From an uncultured Clostridiaceae bacterium (GTDB lineage Bacteria; Bacillota; Clostridia; Lachnospirales; Lachnospiraceae), in assembly GCA_902477765.1 (NCBI GenBank), contig CABSIM010000016.1, positions 1 through 49,942 of the forward strand: a DNA stretch of 49,942 nt, written 5' to 3'. This document shows, piece by piece, positions 15,795 through 24,102 of the stretch (positions are counted from its first letter, which is position 1; each line of letters starts with the position of its first letter). Under the pieces are notes generated by a model. It had not been told where the DNA came from, searched no databases, and saw only the letters and a list, made by a program, of their open reading frames with translations. Position numbers and translations under genes: made by a program.

Positions 15795-16580
15795 TCATGG
15801 ATGGTACATGAAAAAATGATTGGTGGGACCATGCCCTTTTCCCAGATCCAGGGCATGTTCGATGGCTCCGGTCACATATGCCTTTCCTTTTTCCACGGCA
15901 GTTCCCAGATCTTCTCCCAGAGCCAGGTAGGACGCAATGGCGCTGGAAAGGGTGCATCCGGTTCCGTGGGTGTTTTTTGTATGGATACGCTCATGAATAT
16001 AGGTACGGTATCCTTTCCCGTCATAGAGAATGTCCATCGCGTCTCCGTCAAAATGTCCTCCCTTTAACAGGACTGCTCCGGCACCCATGGAGGCGATTCC
16101 GGCAGCTGCATGTTTCATATCTTCTTCTGTCCGGATCCTGAACCCGCAAATGCGTTCTGCTTCGGGAATGTTGGGAGTCAGAAGCGTGGCCTCAGGAATC
16201 ACGGTCCGGATCAGGGTATCGATGGAGCTCTCTTCCATCAGAGGACAGCCTCCCTTGGCATACATGACGGGATCGACCACCACATGCTCCGGGCGGTATT
16301 TTCTGATTCCGGCAGCCACAGTTTCCATGCAGGCCGGAGTAGGAAGCATTCCGATTTTGACTGCGTCCACATGAATATCCTCAAACACCGCATCCATCTG
16401 GTCTGCAATCACTTCCGGAGAAATGTTTTCAATGGAAATCACCCTCTGGGTATTTTCCGCAACCACGGAAACAATCACGCTCATTCCGAATACGCCGATG
16501 GCCGACATGGTTTTGATGTCTGCCTGGATCCCCGCGCCTCCGCTGCAGTCAGATCCGGCAATGGTCAATGCAGTCTTCAT
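15795..16580 (-). CDS. thiD: Hydroxymethylpyrimidine (phospho)kinase
   Basis: A 261-residue ThiD that phosphorylates 4-amino-5-hydroxymethyl-2-methylpyrimidine in two steps for thiamine synthesis. It starts MKTALTIAGSDCSGGAGIQAD, the family signature, and ends with the anion-hole motif KNTHGTGCTLSSAIAS (about 208-223). The ATG at 16580 has GAGGAGG seven bases upstream; the frame stays open further up but no site supports it. The promoter at 16,652-16,680 and a GC-rich hairpin at 16,608-16,635 precede it. No TPP riboswitch was seen. Confidence 0.94.
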   Translation of the reverse strand: MKTALTIAGSDCSGGAGIQADIKTMSAIGVFGMSVIVSVVAENTQRVISIENISPEVIADQMDAVFEDIHVDAVKIGMLPTPACMETVAAGIRKYRPEHVVVDPVMYAKGGCPLMEESSIDTLIRTVIPEATLLTPNIPEAERICGFRIRTEEDMKHAAAGIASMGAGAVLLKGGHFDGDAMDILYDGKGYRTYIHERIHTKNTHGTGCTLSSAIASYLALGEDLGTAVEKGKAYVTGAIEHALDLGKGHGPTNHFFMYHP

Positions 16581-16607
16581 ATTCTGCCTCCTCATATCTT
16601 CATGACA

Positions 16608-16635
16608 CATGCCCGCTGCCGCGGCAGCAGGCATG
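16608..16635 (-). promoter_or_regulatory. 28-base hairpin in the thiD leader
   Basis: The arms CATGCC.GCTGCCG and CGGCAGC.GGCATG form a near-perfect palindrome. In the minus-strand RNA the single odd pair is a G-U wobble, so all positions pair; on the plus strand it would be a C-A mismatch. It lies 27 bases upstream of the thiD ATG, downstream of the predicted promoter, without a T run. It could control translation or mRNA stability. Confidence 0.55.
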
Positions 16636-16651
16636 CATATCTCTCCTGTGA

Positions 16652-16680
16652 AAAATAACACGTTCCCCGTGAAAAGTCAA
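16652..16680 (-). promoter_or_regulatory. Promoter for thiD-thiM
   Basis: On the minus strand TTGACT (16680-16675) and TATTTT (16657-16652) lie 17 bases apart. An extra dyad GTTCCC/GGGAAC overlaps the -35 region and could be an operator. Confidence 0.6.
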
Positions 16681-16708
16681 TTCTTCCGGGAACCTTTTCC
16701 GGTGCAGG

Positions 16709-17500
16709 CTAGTCGTCCCATCCCAGAAGTTCCAGATAATATTCCACCATATCTTCCCGGGCATCATAAAGTTCGGCATTCCGTTCATGCTCAGCCTGCC
16801 GGAGCACAAACTCATCTCTTGTAATCTCGTTGTTGAGATACTGTCTCTCCAGCCGTTCCTCTTCCGCTTCCAGAAGGTCTTTTTCTGTTTCGTTCTCATT
16901 GAGCAGCGTGAGGAGTTCCTGAAGTTCCATGGATGCAAGCGGCGATACAAATTCTTCCGGGAGCAGATCCCTGTCACGGAATCCCATGTTTTTCAGTTCC
17001 CGTTCCAGCCGTTCTTCCTCCTGTTCCATCTGTTCTTCCTGAGCGTTCCGATCCTTTTCCCGGCTTTCAAACTCTTCCCTCGTAATCTTTCCGGTTCTTA
17101 CTTCCGCTTCCAGAATATCCTCATCCACGTCCAGAGCTTCCATTTCCGCCTTGGCCGTATAAAGTGCGTCCAGAAGTTCTTCTGCGGAACTCTGTCCTGC
17201 CTGGGTTTCTGCTTCCGCGGCTGAAGAAGCCCGGGAAACGTCCGAAACTCCGTCTGCGGCAGTTCCCTTCTGATCCGCACCGGTTTCTCCCTCCGTACCT
17301 GCAGCCTCTGCCGTTTCCGCAGCCGTTCCGCTCTGCGTATCTGAATCCTGGACCGCCCGGATATCAGAGGGAACATTCTGGGGCATGACGGAGTTTTCCG
17401 GACTGCCTTCCCGGCATCCCGCAAGAACAAGCATCACCGCAGCCGCGGCGGCGGCCAGTTTCCCAAGATTCTTCGTTCTGCGTTTATCATATACCTTCAT
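16709..17500 (-). CDS. Coiled-coil lipoprotein with two ITREEF-type repeats
   Basis: I do not recognise a named family. The 263-residue protein has a signal peptide with lipobox LAGC (cleavage before Cys29), so it is tethered outside the membrane. Residues 30-105 are a low-complexity Ser/Thr/Ala/Glu linker. Residues 105-263 are charged helices with two similar units: LEAE at 130-133 and 210-213, each followed by GKITREEF (137-144) or NEITRDEF (224-231), a pattern like SHOCT-type helical hairpins. It is divergent from a two-component system (274-base gap), so it may be a target or an external sensor partner of that kinase. Confidence 0.8.
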   Translation of the reverse strand: MKVYDKRRTKNLGKLAAAAAAVMLVLAGCREGSPENSVMPQNVPSDIRAVQDSDTQSGTAAETAEAAGTEGETGADQKGTAADGVSDVSRASSAAEAETQAGQSSAEELLDALYTAKAEMEALDVDEDILEAEVRTGKITREEFESREKDRNAQEEQMEQEEERLERELKNMGFRDRDLLPEEFVSPLASMELQELLTLLNENETEKDLLEAEEERLERQYLNNEITRDEFVLRQAEHERNAELYDAREDMVEYYLELLGWDD

Positions 17501-17538
17501 TGTGTGATCTGTCCTTTCTTTTTTATTCTGCTGTCAGT

Positions 17539-17567
17539 ATAATACGGAAATATGAAAATAACATTAA
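17539..17567 (-). promoter_or_regulatory. Promoter for the lipoprotein gene
   Basis: On the minus strand TTAATG (17567-17562) and TATTAT (17544-17539) are separated by 17 bases, with AT-rich flanks. The leader to the ATG at 17500 is about 32 bases, with AAAGGA near its end. Confidence 0.55.
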
Positions 17568-17607
17568 AAATATTGTTTCAGAATCTTTTCTGTTTTCTCC
17601 GGGTTTC

Positions 17608-17683
17608 TTTCCGGTTCTGTTTCCGGGAGATTTCCGGAAAATCCGGCCGCCCTCTCGCAGGAGCGGAAAAAATATGTTACAAT
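17608..17683 (+). promoter_or_regulatory. Direct TTTCCGG repeats and -10 box upstream of the response regulator
   Basis: TTTCCGG occurs at 17608, 17620 and 17631, and ATCCGG at 17641, that is, about one helical turn apart, upstream of a TACAAT -10 box (17678-17683) that has no good -35 box. OmpR-type regulators bind such tandem repeats. However, TTCCGG is frequent throughout this window, so chance is not excluded. Confidence 0.4.
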
Positions 17684-17774
17684 ATCTGATATCGGCCATA
17701 CCGGCTGACACCGCATGCGGTCGGATCCGGGCTTTAAAGCCTGCCATTCAGACCGGCGGCAGAAAGGAGACGCC

Positions 17775-18449
17775 ATGAGAATTCTTACAGTGGAAGACGA
17801 ACCTGATTTAAGAGACATCACTGCAAAGCGGCTGAAAGCGGAAGGATACGGGGTGGATACCTGTTCCACAGGCACAGACGCGCAGTACTATATTGAAAAC
17901 ACATCCTACGACCTGGTGATCCTTGATGTGATGCTTCCCGGAGCTGACGGCATCACGGTTTTAAAAAACATCCGGAAAAAAGGGATCCACACACCCGTTC
18001 TTCTGCTTACCGCCAGAGACAGCATTGAAGACCGGGTGACCGGTCTGGACACAGGGGCCGATGACTATCTGACGAAGCCCTTTGCCTTTGATGAACTTCT
18101 GGCCAGAATCCGGGTCCTGCTGAGGAGGAAATCCGGTGAAACCACCAATCTGCTGTCCCTGGGAGACCTCAGGATGGACCTTTCCGCCCACAGGGTCACC
18201 CGTCAGGACACGGAAATCGTGCTTTCCGCAAAAGAATATGCGATTCTGGAATACATGCTGCGGAACAAGGGTACGGTTCTTTCCAGAAGCCGCATCGAAG
18301 AACATGTATGGAATTACGATTTTGACGGCGGCTCCAATGTGGTGGACGTATATATGCGGTATCTCAGAAAAAAAATCGATGCTCCGTTTCAGAAAAAGCT
18401 GATTCACACGGTCCGGGGCATCGGCTATACCATCAAGGAGGAAAGCTGA
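17775..18449 (+). CDS. OmpR-family response regulator
   Basis: A 225-residue two-domain response regulator. The receiver domain (1-~118) has the acidic pair Asp8/Glu9, the phosphate-accepting Asp51 in VILDVMLPG, Thr79 and Lys101. The winged-helix DNA-binding domain follows (about 125-222) with VLSAKEYAILEYML and the closing TVRGIGYTI. The ATG at 17775 has AAAGGAG seven bases upstream. The kinase gene follows one base after the stop. The closest well-known relatives by layout are QseB/TctD-like regulators paired with short-loop kinases; the signal is unknown. Confidence 0.95.
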   Translation: MRILTVEDEPDLRDITAKRLKAEGYGVDTCSTGTDAQYYIENTSYDLVILDVMLPGADGITVLKNIRKKGIHTPVLLLTARDSIEDRVTGLDTGADDYLTKPFAFDELLARIRVLLRRKSGETTNLLSLGDLRMDLSAHRVTRQDTEIVLSAKEYAILEYMLRNKGTVLSRSRIEEHVWNYDFDGGSNVVDVYMRYLRKKIDAPFQKKLIHTVRGIGYTIKEES

Positions 18450-18450
18450 T

Positions 18451-19851
18451 TTGAATCATCCGTCTTCCCGGAACATGTTCCGTAAAGTTCCATCGATAAA
18501 GTCCTTGTCCATAAAAACCAGGGTTACTCTGTGGTATACGGCTCTGATGACCATACTGCTGGCTGCAGGCCTGGCCTGTATTTTCATGGTATCCGACCGG
18601 ATGCTGCTTCAGCGATACCGGACGGTTCTCCGGTCAGTGGTTGAAGAAGCCGTTCAGCAGATCCGGTACGATGACGGCGAGCTGGACACAGACAAGGTGC
18701 CGTTTTATAAAAATGAGGTCTCCGTGTTCCTTTACGACGAGGACGGGCGCATCATCGCTCCCAGAAACAGTGTGCGCGGATATGTAAATGCACTTCTGGA
18801 ATCCGGAGAAATCAAAGTTGTCGAAGAAGCAGGGGAATCCTGGATGGTATATGATCTGTACCGGGAAGTCGGAGGAATCCCTGTCTGGTTCCGGGGTTCG
18901 TGTCTGATTTCCAATGTATACGGCACCTTCCGGATGATCCGTTTTTCCGCCCTGCTATCCGTTCCGCTTTTTCTTCTGGCATCTGCCGGCGGCGGATATC
19001 TCATCACCAGACGCGCCTTCCGTCCCATTGAACAGATCCGGCAGACTGCGGATGCCATCAGCGACGGCGGAGACCTTTCCAGAAGAATTGATACGTTTCC
19101 GGATTCCCGGGACGAGGTTTCACAGCTGGCTGCCACGTTCAACCGGATGTTTGGCCGGCTCCAGCGTTCTTTTGACACAGAAAAGCAGTTTACTTCCGAT
19201 GCCTCACACGAACTGCGCACTCCTGCTGCAATTATCATTTCCCAGGCGGAATATGCCCTGGAACATACAGACGATCCGGCCGAAACAAAAGAAGCCCTGG
19301 AAACCATCCTCCGGCAGTCCAGAAGGATGTCAGGGCTGATCTCCCAGCTTCTCAGGCTGGCCAGGGCAGATAACGGAAAAATTTCACCGGAATGGGAGCA
19401 GGTGGATCTCAGTGAGCTTTGTGCCATGGTGGCAGAAGAAACGGAAGTTCAGGCAGAAGCTTCCGGCATCCGGATTTTCACCGATATTCAGCCCGGCGTG
19501 GTCATTACCGCTGACCAGTCTCTGCTGATGAGGGCTCTGGACAATCTTCTTCAGAATGCGGTTCATTATAACCGGGAAGCAGGCACGGTTTCCCTGAGTC
19601 TTTGCAGAGAAGGTGACGTCTGTACCGTCCGCGTGGCAGACACGGGGCTTGGAATTCCCCGGGAGGAACTTCCGCTCATCTGGAACCGCTTCTACCGCGC
19701 TTCCAGCTCCATGGGACGTTCCGGCACCGGGCTTGGACTTTCCATGGTCAAATGGATTCTGGATGTCCATCACGGTTCCATTCAGGCAGAAAGTACGGAG
19801 GGAGAAGGATCTGTCTTCACCATGACGCTTCCTGTCAGCCGGAACGGCTGA
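18451..19851 (+). CDS. Membrane sensor histidine kinase
   Basis: A 466-residue sensor kinase, partner of the upstream regulator. It probably starts with TTG at 18451: AAGGAGG lies nine bases upstream, and the next in-frame ATG (18475) has no site. Two membrane segments (about 25-47 and 163-186) frame an outer loop of about 115 residues; a HAMP domain (187-240), the phospho-accepting His253 in ASHELRTP, and an ATPase domain with NLLQNAVHYN, DTGLGIP and GTGLGLS follow. Its last 17 bases overlap the end of the convergent cbiC gene. Confidence 0.94.
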   Translation: MNHPSSRNMFRKVPSIKSLSIKTRVTLWYTALMTILLAAGLACIFMVSDRMLLQRYRTVLRSVVEEAVQQIRYDDGELDTDKVPFYKNEVSVFLYDEDGRIIAPRNSVRGYVNALLESGEIKVVEEAGESWMVYDLYREVGGIPVWFRGSCLISNVYGTFRMIRFSALLSVPLFLLASAGGGYLITRRAFRPIEQIRQTADAISDGGDLSRRIDTFPDSRDEVSQLAATFNRMFGRLQRSFDTEKQFTSDASHELRTPAAIIISQAEYALEHTDDPAETKEALETILRQSRRMSGLISQLLRLARADNGKISPEWEQVDLSELCAMVAEETEVQAEASGIRIFTDIQPGVVITADQSLLMRALDNLLQNAVHYNREAGTVSLSLCREGDVCTVRVADTGLGIPREELPLIWNRFYRASSSMGRSGTGLGLSMVKWILDVHHGSIQAESTEGEGSVFTMTLPVSRNG

Positions 19852-20518
19852 TTCTGTACAGAAGCGCGTTGCAGACGGCGGCGGCCACATTGCTGCCGCC
19901 TTTTCTTCCCCTGCCCACAATACACGGAATTCCGGACCGGATCAGCAGTTCCTTGGCTTCTTCCACATTGACGAAGCCCACCGGAAGTCCGATAACAAGA
20001 GAAGGCCGTATTCTTCCTTCGTCCATCAGCTGGCAGAGTCTCATCAGGGCAGTGGGCGCGTTTCCCACCACATAAATACAGCCGGGACAGAGCCTTGCCG
20101 CCTTGTCCACGCTGGCGGCGGAACGGGTGATTCCCTGGGCTTCCGCCGCTTTTTTTACATCTTCATCTCCGATAAAACAGCGAATCTCCATACCGCACCG
20201 GCCGGCCGCAGCCTTATTGATGCCTGAAGCCGCCATGGTGGTATCCGTAACCACGGGACATCCCCGTCTTATGGCATGTTCCGCCGCTTCCATGGCGTCA
20301 TCTGAAAAATACAGTCTGTCCCGGTAGGAAAAATCTGCTGTGGTATGAATCACCCGGATCAGCACGGGAAGACGGTCTTCCGGATAGGAAGCCAGAAATT
20401 CTTCCCCCAGTTCTCCTTTTATGATCTCAAAACTTCTTTTTTCAATTTCCTTCGGTTCCGTTGTCTGGAACCGGATCCCTGTCCTTTTTTCCAGTTCCTC
20501 TTTCCAGTCGCCCATCAT
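19835..20518 (-). CDS. cbiC: Cobalt-precorrin-8X methylmutase
   Basis: A 227-residue CbiC that moves a methyl group from C-11 to C-12 to form cobyrinate. The catalytic-type His58 is in VIHTTADFSY; the substrate stretch DTTMAASGINK (about 91-101) and VVGNAPTAL are also conserved. It is the last gene of the cobalamin run, three bases after cbiP. Its stop lies inside the 3' end of the convergent kinase gene, and I see no terminator between the two. Confidence 0.95.
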   Translation of the reverse strand: MMGDWKEELEKRTGIRFQTTEPKEIEKRSFEIIKGELGEEFLASYPEDRLPVLIRVIHTTADFSYRDRLYFSDDAMEAAEHAIRRGCPVVTDTTMAASGINKAAAGRCGMEIRCFIGDEDVKKAAEAQGITRSAASVDKAARLCPGCIYVVGNAPTALMRLCQLMDEGRIRPSLVIGLPVGFVNVEEAKELLIRSGIPCIVGRGRKGGSNVAAAVCNALLYRISRSG

Positions 20519-20521
20519 GCG

Positions 20522-22039
20522 TCACCTTTCATTCAATATCCTGTAAATCATATCCATATCCAGACTGGAACGCAGACAGTCCGCAAGTTTGTCATACTGC
20601 TGCTCTTTATAAGACTGCCCGGAAACACATTCCTTTTCCCAGTGTTCGTAAGCTTCCATGGAAATTCCCCTGCGTTCTGCCATCATATGCCAAAGCTGTC
20701 TTCTGATCTCCGGGGAATCAAAGACTCCGTGCACATAGGTGCCGAATACATTTCCCAGTATACAGCCGTCCTCCCGGAATTCCTGCGACGGAGAGAACAA
20801 CGTCCTGATTCTGGAAAAAGGCTTTCCTCCGAAGCGTCCTGTCTCCCCCATATGGATCTCATATCCTTCCAGCTTTGCAGGACTTCCCAGTCCTTCTGTC
20901 ATGCCTTCCACTCTCGTGGTGGTCTTTTCTTTCCGGAATACCGTATCCACGGGAAGAAGTCCGATACCGGAAAGAGAACCGCCCTCTTCTGCTCCTTCCG
21001 GGTCCGAAAGCCTTCTGCCCAGCATCTGGAATCCGCCGCAGATACCGAAAACAGGAATCCCCTGTTCCGAACATTTTCTGATCCTGTCTTCCAGCCCGGT
21101 CTTTCTGAGCCATATCAGATCTCCCATGGTATTCTTGGTACCGGGAAGAATGATCAGATCCGCCTGTGTCAGTTCCTCCGGCCTGGACACATAGGAAAGG
21201 GAGACTCCGAAAAGACGTTCCAGACCGTTGAAATCCGTGAAATTGGAAATCCGCGGCAGCCGGACCACCGTGATCCGGAAACCGCAGGATTCCTGCTCCT
21301 GTCTCCTGCGGTTTTCCAGACGGTCAGACAGACTGTCTTCATCATCCACATCCACATCCATCCAGGGAACCACTCCTGCCACAGGAATGGGGATTCTTTC
21401 ATAAAGCATCCGGATGCCCGGCTTCAGGAGTTCTTTGTCTCCGCGGAATTTATTGATAACGAAGGCTCGGATTCTGCTGCGCTCCTGCTCATTCAGCAGC
21501 GCAGCCGTGCCGTAAAGCTGGGCAAAAACACCGCCTCTGTCAATATCTCCCACCAGAATCACGGGAGCGTTTATCCGTTCGGCAAGCCCCATGTTTACAA
21601 TATCATTTTCCCTGAGATTGATTTCCGCCGGACTTCCCGCCCCTTCTGCCACAATCACATCAAACCGGGAGGCCAGAGAATGATATGCTTCCATAATATA
21701 TGGAACCAGTGTTTTCTTCATCCGGAAATATTCCGCCGCGGAATAATTTCCCCATACGGTTCCGTTGACAATCACCTGGGAGCCCATGGATGAAGTCGGT
21801 TTTAAAAGGACCGGGTTCATGGCCGCTTCCGGTTCCACGCCGGCGGCTTCCGCCTGCATCACCTGGGCTCTTCCCATTTCCAGTCCATCTCTGGTAATAT
21901 AGGAATTCAGGGCCATATTCTGGGACTTGAACGGAGCTGCCGCCAGCCCGTCCTGCCGGAATATCCTGCACAGTCCCGCGGTCAGAAGGCTTTTCCCCGC
22001 GTTGGACATGGTTCCCTGTATCATAATCGTTTTTGTCAT
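20522..22039 (-). CDS. cbiP: Cobyric acid synthase
   Basis: A 505-residue CbiP (CobQ) that amidates four side chains of adenosylcobyrinate a,c-diamide. The N-terminal ATP-binding domain has GTMSNAGKSLLTAGL (about 9-23) and FKSQNMALNSYIT; the C-terminal glutamine amidotransferase domain has the nucleophile in FGICGGFQML and the His in TYVHGVFD. The ATG at 22039 is chosen because GAGGTGG is just upstream and the cbiB stop is 11 bases away. Length is normal. Confidence 0.96.
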   Translation of the reverse strand: MTKTIMIQGTMSNAGKSLLTAGLCRIFRQDGLAAAPFKSQNMALNSYITRDGLEMGRAQVMQAEAAGVEPEAAMNPVLLKPTSSMGSQVIVNGTVWGNYSAAEYFRMKKTLVPYIMEAYHSLASRFDVIVAEGAGSPAEINLRENDIVNMGLAERINAPVILVGDIDRGGVFAQLYGTAALLNEQERSRIRAFVINKFRGDKELLKPGIRMLYERIPIPVAGVVPWMDVDVDDEDSLSDRLENRRRQEQESCGFRITVVRLPRISNFTDFNGLERLFGVSLSYVSRPEELTQADLIILPGTKNTMGDLIWLRKTGLEDRIRKCSEQGIPVFGICGGFQMLGRRLSDPEGAEEGGSLSGIGLLPVDTVFRKEKTTTRVEGMTEGLGSPAKLEGYEIHMGETGRFGGKPFSRIRTLFSPSQEFREDGCILGNVFGTYVHGVFDSPEIRRQLWHMMAERRGISMEAYEHWEKECVSGQSYKEQQYDKLADCLRSSLDMDMIYRILNER

Positions 22040-22050
22040 ACTGCCACCTC

Positions 22051-23025
22051 TCACAAAACTGCAGCCAGAAGACGGATGCCCGATGCCGCTGCCGCCGAAA
22101 GGAAGGCAGTCACATACATCAGCCTGCAGGCTTTTCTGATGTCTTCTGCGGTTACAGGACGTCCCGGATCCCCGATAAACGGTTTTTCATACCGTTTTCC
22201 GAAATACCAGGCATCACCGGCCAGCTGCACCCCAAGAGCACCGGCACAGACCGATTCCGTCTGGGCGGAATTGGGACTTGCATGGCAGAACCGGTCCCGT
22301 CTGAAAATCCGCCAGGCCTGCCGGCCGTCCATGCCGGACAGCCAGGCTGCCGCCACCATGAAGACCGCGGCAATCCGGGAGGGAAGAAAATTCCACAGGT
22401 CATCCATCTTTGCGGCGGCCCTGCCGAAGTACAGATATCTGTCATTTTTATAGCCCACCATGGAATCCATGGTGTTGACCGCCTTATACAAAAATCCCAG
22501 GAGCGGTCCTCCCAGTGCCAGATAAAACAGCGGAGCCGTGATTCCGTCGGAAGTGTTTTCCGCCACTGTCTCCACCGCGGCTTTTGCCACCTGCTCCGCA
22601 GACAGGCGTCCCGTATCTCTTCCCACAATCCTGGAAACCGCATTCCTGGCTTCTTCCAGTGTTCCGCCTGTCAGCTTCTCATATACATTCATGCTTTCTG
22701 TCTTCAGGGATTTTACCGCCAGCAGCATCCAGCACATCAGAACGGAAACCACAAACTCCGCCTGAACGGAAATCCGGCGGGCTGCCCACAGAATTCCGCC
22801 GAAAAACACGGCGGTCTCCAGCAGCACAAAAACCACCAGAAAAAAGCCGCCTGTCAGAAGAGCCTTTTCACTCTTCCCGCAGAGGCGGCGTATCACTTGT
22901 TCCGTTCCGGTGATCATCCGTCCCATCAGCCTGACCGGATGGTAAAGCCAGCGGGGATCACCAAGGACCAGATCCATCAGGTATCCCAGAAGAATCGCAG
23001 CTGCAAGTTCATATCCGCCCGTCAT
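22051..23025 (-). CDS. cbiB: Adenosylcobinamide-phosphate synthase
   Basis: A 324-residue membrane protein of the CbiB/CobD family, which joins an aminopropanol group to adenosylcobyrate. Conserved stretches are GYLMDLVLGDPRWLYHPVRLMG near residue 14, VAENTSDGITAPLFY (about 153-167) and KAVNTMDSMVGYKN. Several membrane helices are visible. GGAGGAG precedes the ATG. It lies between the small membrane protein and cbiP. Confidence 0.95.
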   Translation of the reverse strand: MTGGYELAAAILLGYLMDLVLGDPRWLYHPVRLMGRMITGTEQVIRRLCGKSEKALLTGGFFLVVFVLLETAVFFGGILWAARRISVQAEFVVSVLMCWMLLAVKSLKTESMNVYEKLTGGTLEEARNAVSRIVGRDTGRLSAEQVAKAAVETVAENTSDGITAPLFYLALGGPLLGFLYKAVNTMDSMVGYKNDRYLYFGRAAAKMDDLWNFLPSRIAAVFMVAAAWLSGMDGRQAWRIFRRDRFCHASPNSAQTESVCAGALGVQLAGDAWYFGKRYEKPFIGDPGRPVTAEDIRKACRLMYVTAFLSAAAASGIRLLAAVL

Positions 23026-23042
23026 GGATTCTCCTCCAAACC

Positions 23043-23336
23043 TTACTTCATATATTTCTGATTATTTTTATAGGTGGTAATGATGATGTAAACCGTAAAA
23101 ACCAGAAAAAGTCCCAGCCAGAGAACCGGGAGAAACGCTCCGTACAGGTAAATGGAAAGAAACGCCATGTCCAGTCCCCAGAAAATCTTGGTAAGTCCCT
23201 CTGTTTTGCACCAGGCTGCCCGTTCCTCATCCTCAATCAGGAGTTTTGAAGTTGGCGGCACAAATTTTCCGGTGGTCACAAGGGCACCGTAAATCAGGAA
23301 AATAATACTTAACAGCATAAAAAACAATACGATCAT
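23043..23336 (-). CDS. Small three-helix membrane protein in the cobalamin run
   Basis: A 97-residue protein with three likely membrane helices: residues 2-20, about 52-68 and 73-92. The start at 23336 (MIVLFFMLLS) has GTGGAAG and AAGGA upstream; the longer frame to 23534 would run into the phosphatase. The layout and the EDEERAAWCKTEGLTKIFWGL segment resemble DUF3784-type (SdpI-like) small membrane proteins, but I am not sure. It heads a possible sub-unit with cbiB, cbiP and cbiC behind an internal promoter. A role in cobalamin synthesis or cobalt entry is only a guess from position. Confidence 0.75.
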   Translation of the reverse strand: MIVLFFMLLSIIFLIYGALVTTGKFVPPTSKLLIEDEERAAWCKTEGLTKIFWGLDMAFLSIYLYGAFLPVLWLGLFLVFTVYIIITTYKNNQKYMK

Positions 23337-23419
23337 ACTTCCACGTCCTTTTCTGTCAGAATCTGACGCCGCCTTTTCCATACATCCCATACCTGAAAAA
23401 GGCTGCCGTTGCTGGTAAC

Positions 23420-23448
23420 AGTATACTATAAAATTCCGAATCTGGCAA
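23420..23448 (-). promoter_or_regulatory. Internal promoter in the cobalamin run
   Basis: On the minus strand TTGCCA (23448-23443), inside the end of the phosphatase gene, and TATACT (23425-23420), just after its stop, are 17 bases apart. It would drive the small membrane protein, cbiB, cbiP and cbiC with a leader of about 77 bases. Confidence 0.6.
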
Positions 23449-24079
23449 CATCTGTCAGACAAAAGCCCCGCTCCCCATGGGTTCCGTCTTTCCTGAACTG
23501 CATGCGGAATCCTTCCAGATTTCCCGCCTGCCATGAAAAATAATCCCTGTGCGGAACCGCAAACGCTTCCATCACCGACATGATGGTGCCTCCGTGGACC
23601 ACAAAAACCACTGCGCCGTCCGGTTCTGTTTTTCTATTTCCCAGGACCTGCTCCAGCGCCATGGAAAATCCCTTCCGGCATCTTGACCGGAATTCTTCCG
23701 TGGTCTCCCCTCCCGGAAATCCCGGAAGCCATCCGCTGGCAAGAAACCGGTCATAAACAGGATGTCCGCAAAGCTCCTGAAAGGTTTTATATTCGAATTC
23801 ACCGAAATCACATTCTGTCAGTTCCGGTATCACAATCCGCCTGATTTTCGGGTATTCTGCTTCCGGAAACAGAAGCTCTGCGGTTTCCAGGCACCTGCGC
23901 ATGGGGCTCATGCACACGGCCTGTACCGGAAACTCTGACGCCGCCTTCATGCGGCGGCATACCTTCTCTTCTGAAAGTTTCTTCCTGCATTCGTCCGTCA
24001 GAGGTTCATCTGTTCTCCCCACATACCGGTGTTCCAGATTTCCTCCGGTCATTCCATGACGGATCAGAAAAAGCTCCAT
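23426..24079 (-). CDS. cobC: Histidine phosphatase, probably alpha-ribazole phosphatase
   Basis: A 217-residue phosphoglycerate-mutase-type phosphatase with the phospho-histidine motif RHGMT (residues 8-12), GRTDEPLT, SPMRRCLETA, the family segment ECDFGEFEYKTFQEL and the second His in VVHGGTIMSVM. CobC removes phosphate from alpha-ribazole phosphate or adenosylcobalamin phosphate in nucleotide loop assembly. The position next to cobS and cobT supports that role; by sequence alone it could act on another phosphate ester. Confidence 0.82.
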   Translation of the reverse strand: MELFLIRHGMTGGNLEHRYVGRTDEPLTDECRKKLSEEKVCRRMKAASEFPVQAVCMSPMRRCLETAELLFPEAEYPKIRRIVIPELTECDFGEFEYKTFQELCGHPVYDRFLASGWLPGFPGGETTEEFRSRCRKGFSMALEQVLGNRKTEPDGAVVFVVHGGTIMSVMEAFAVPHRDYFSWQAGNLEGFRMQFRKDGTHGERGFCLTDVARFGIL

Positions 24080-24102
24080 TCTGTCTCCTCCTCTTTCTCA
24101 CC

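Noticed and set aside
16581..16708. TPP riboswitch upstream of thiD
   Set aside because: The conserved THI-box parts (CUGAGA and the GAUCUGGAUAAUGCC-like segment) are not present on the minus strand.
23337..23425. B12 riboswitch in the gap before the small membrane protein
   Set aside because: The gap is 89 bases and lacks a B12-box-like GCCACTG; too short for a cobalamin aptamer.
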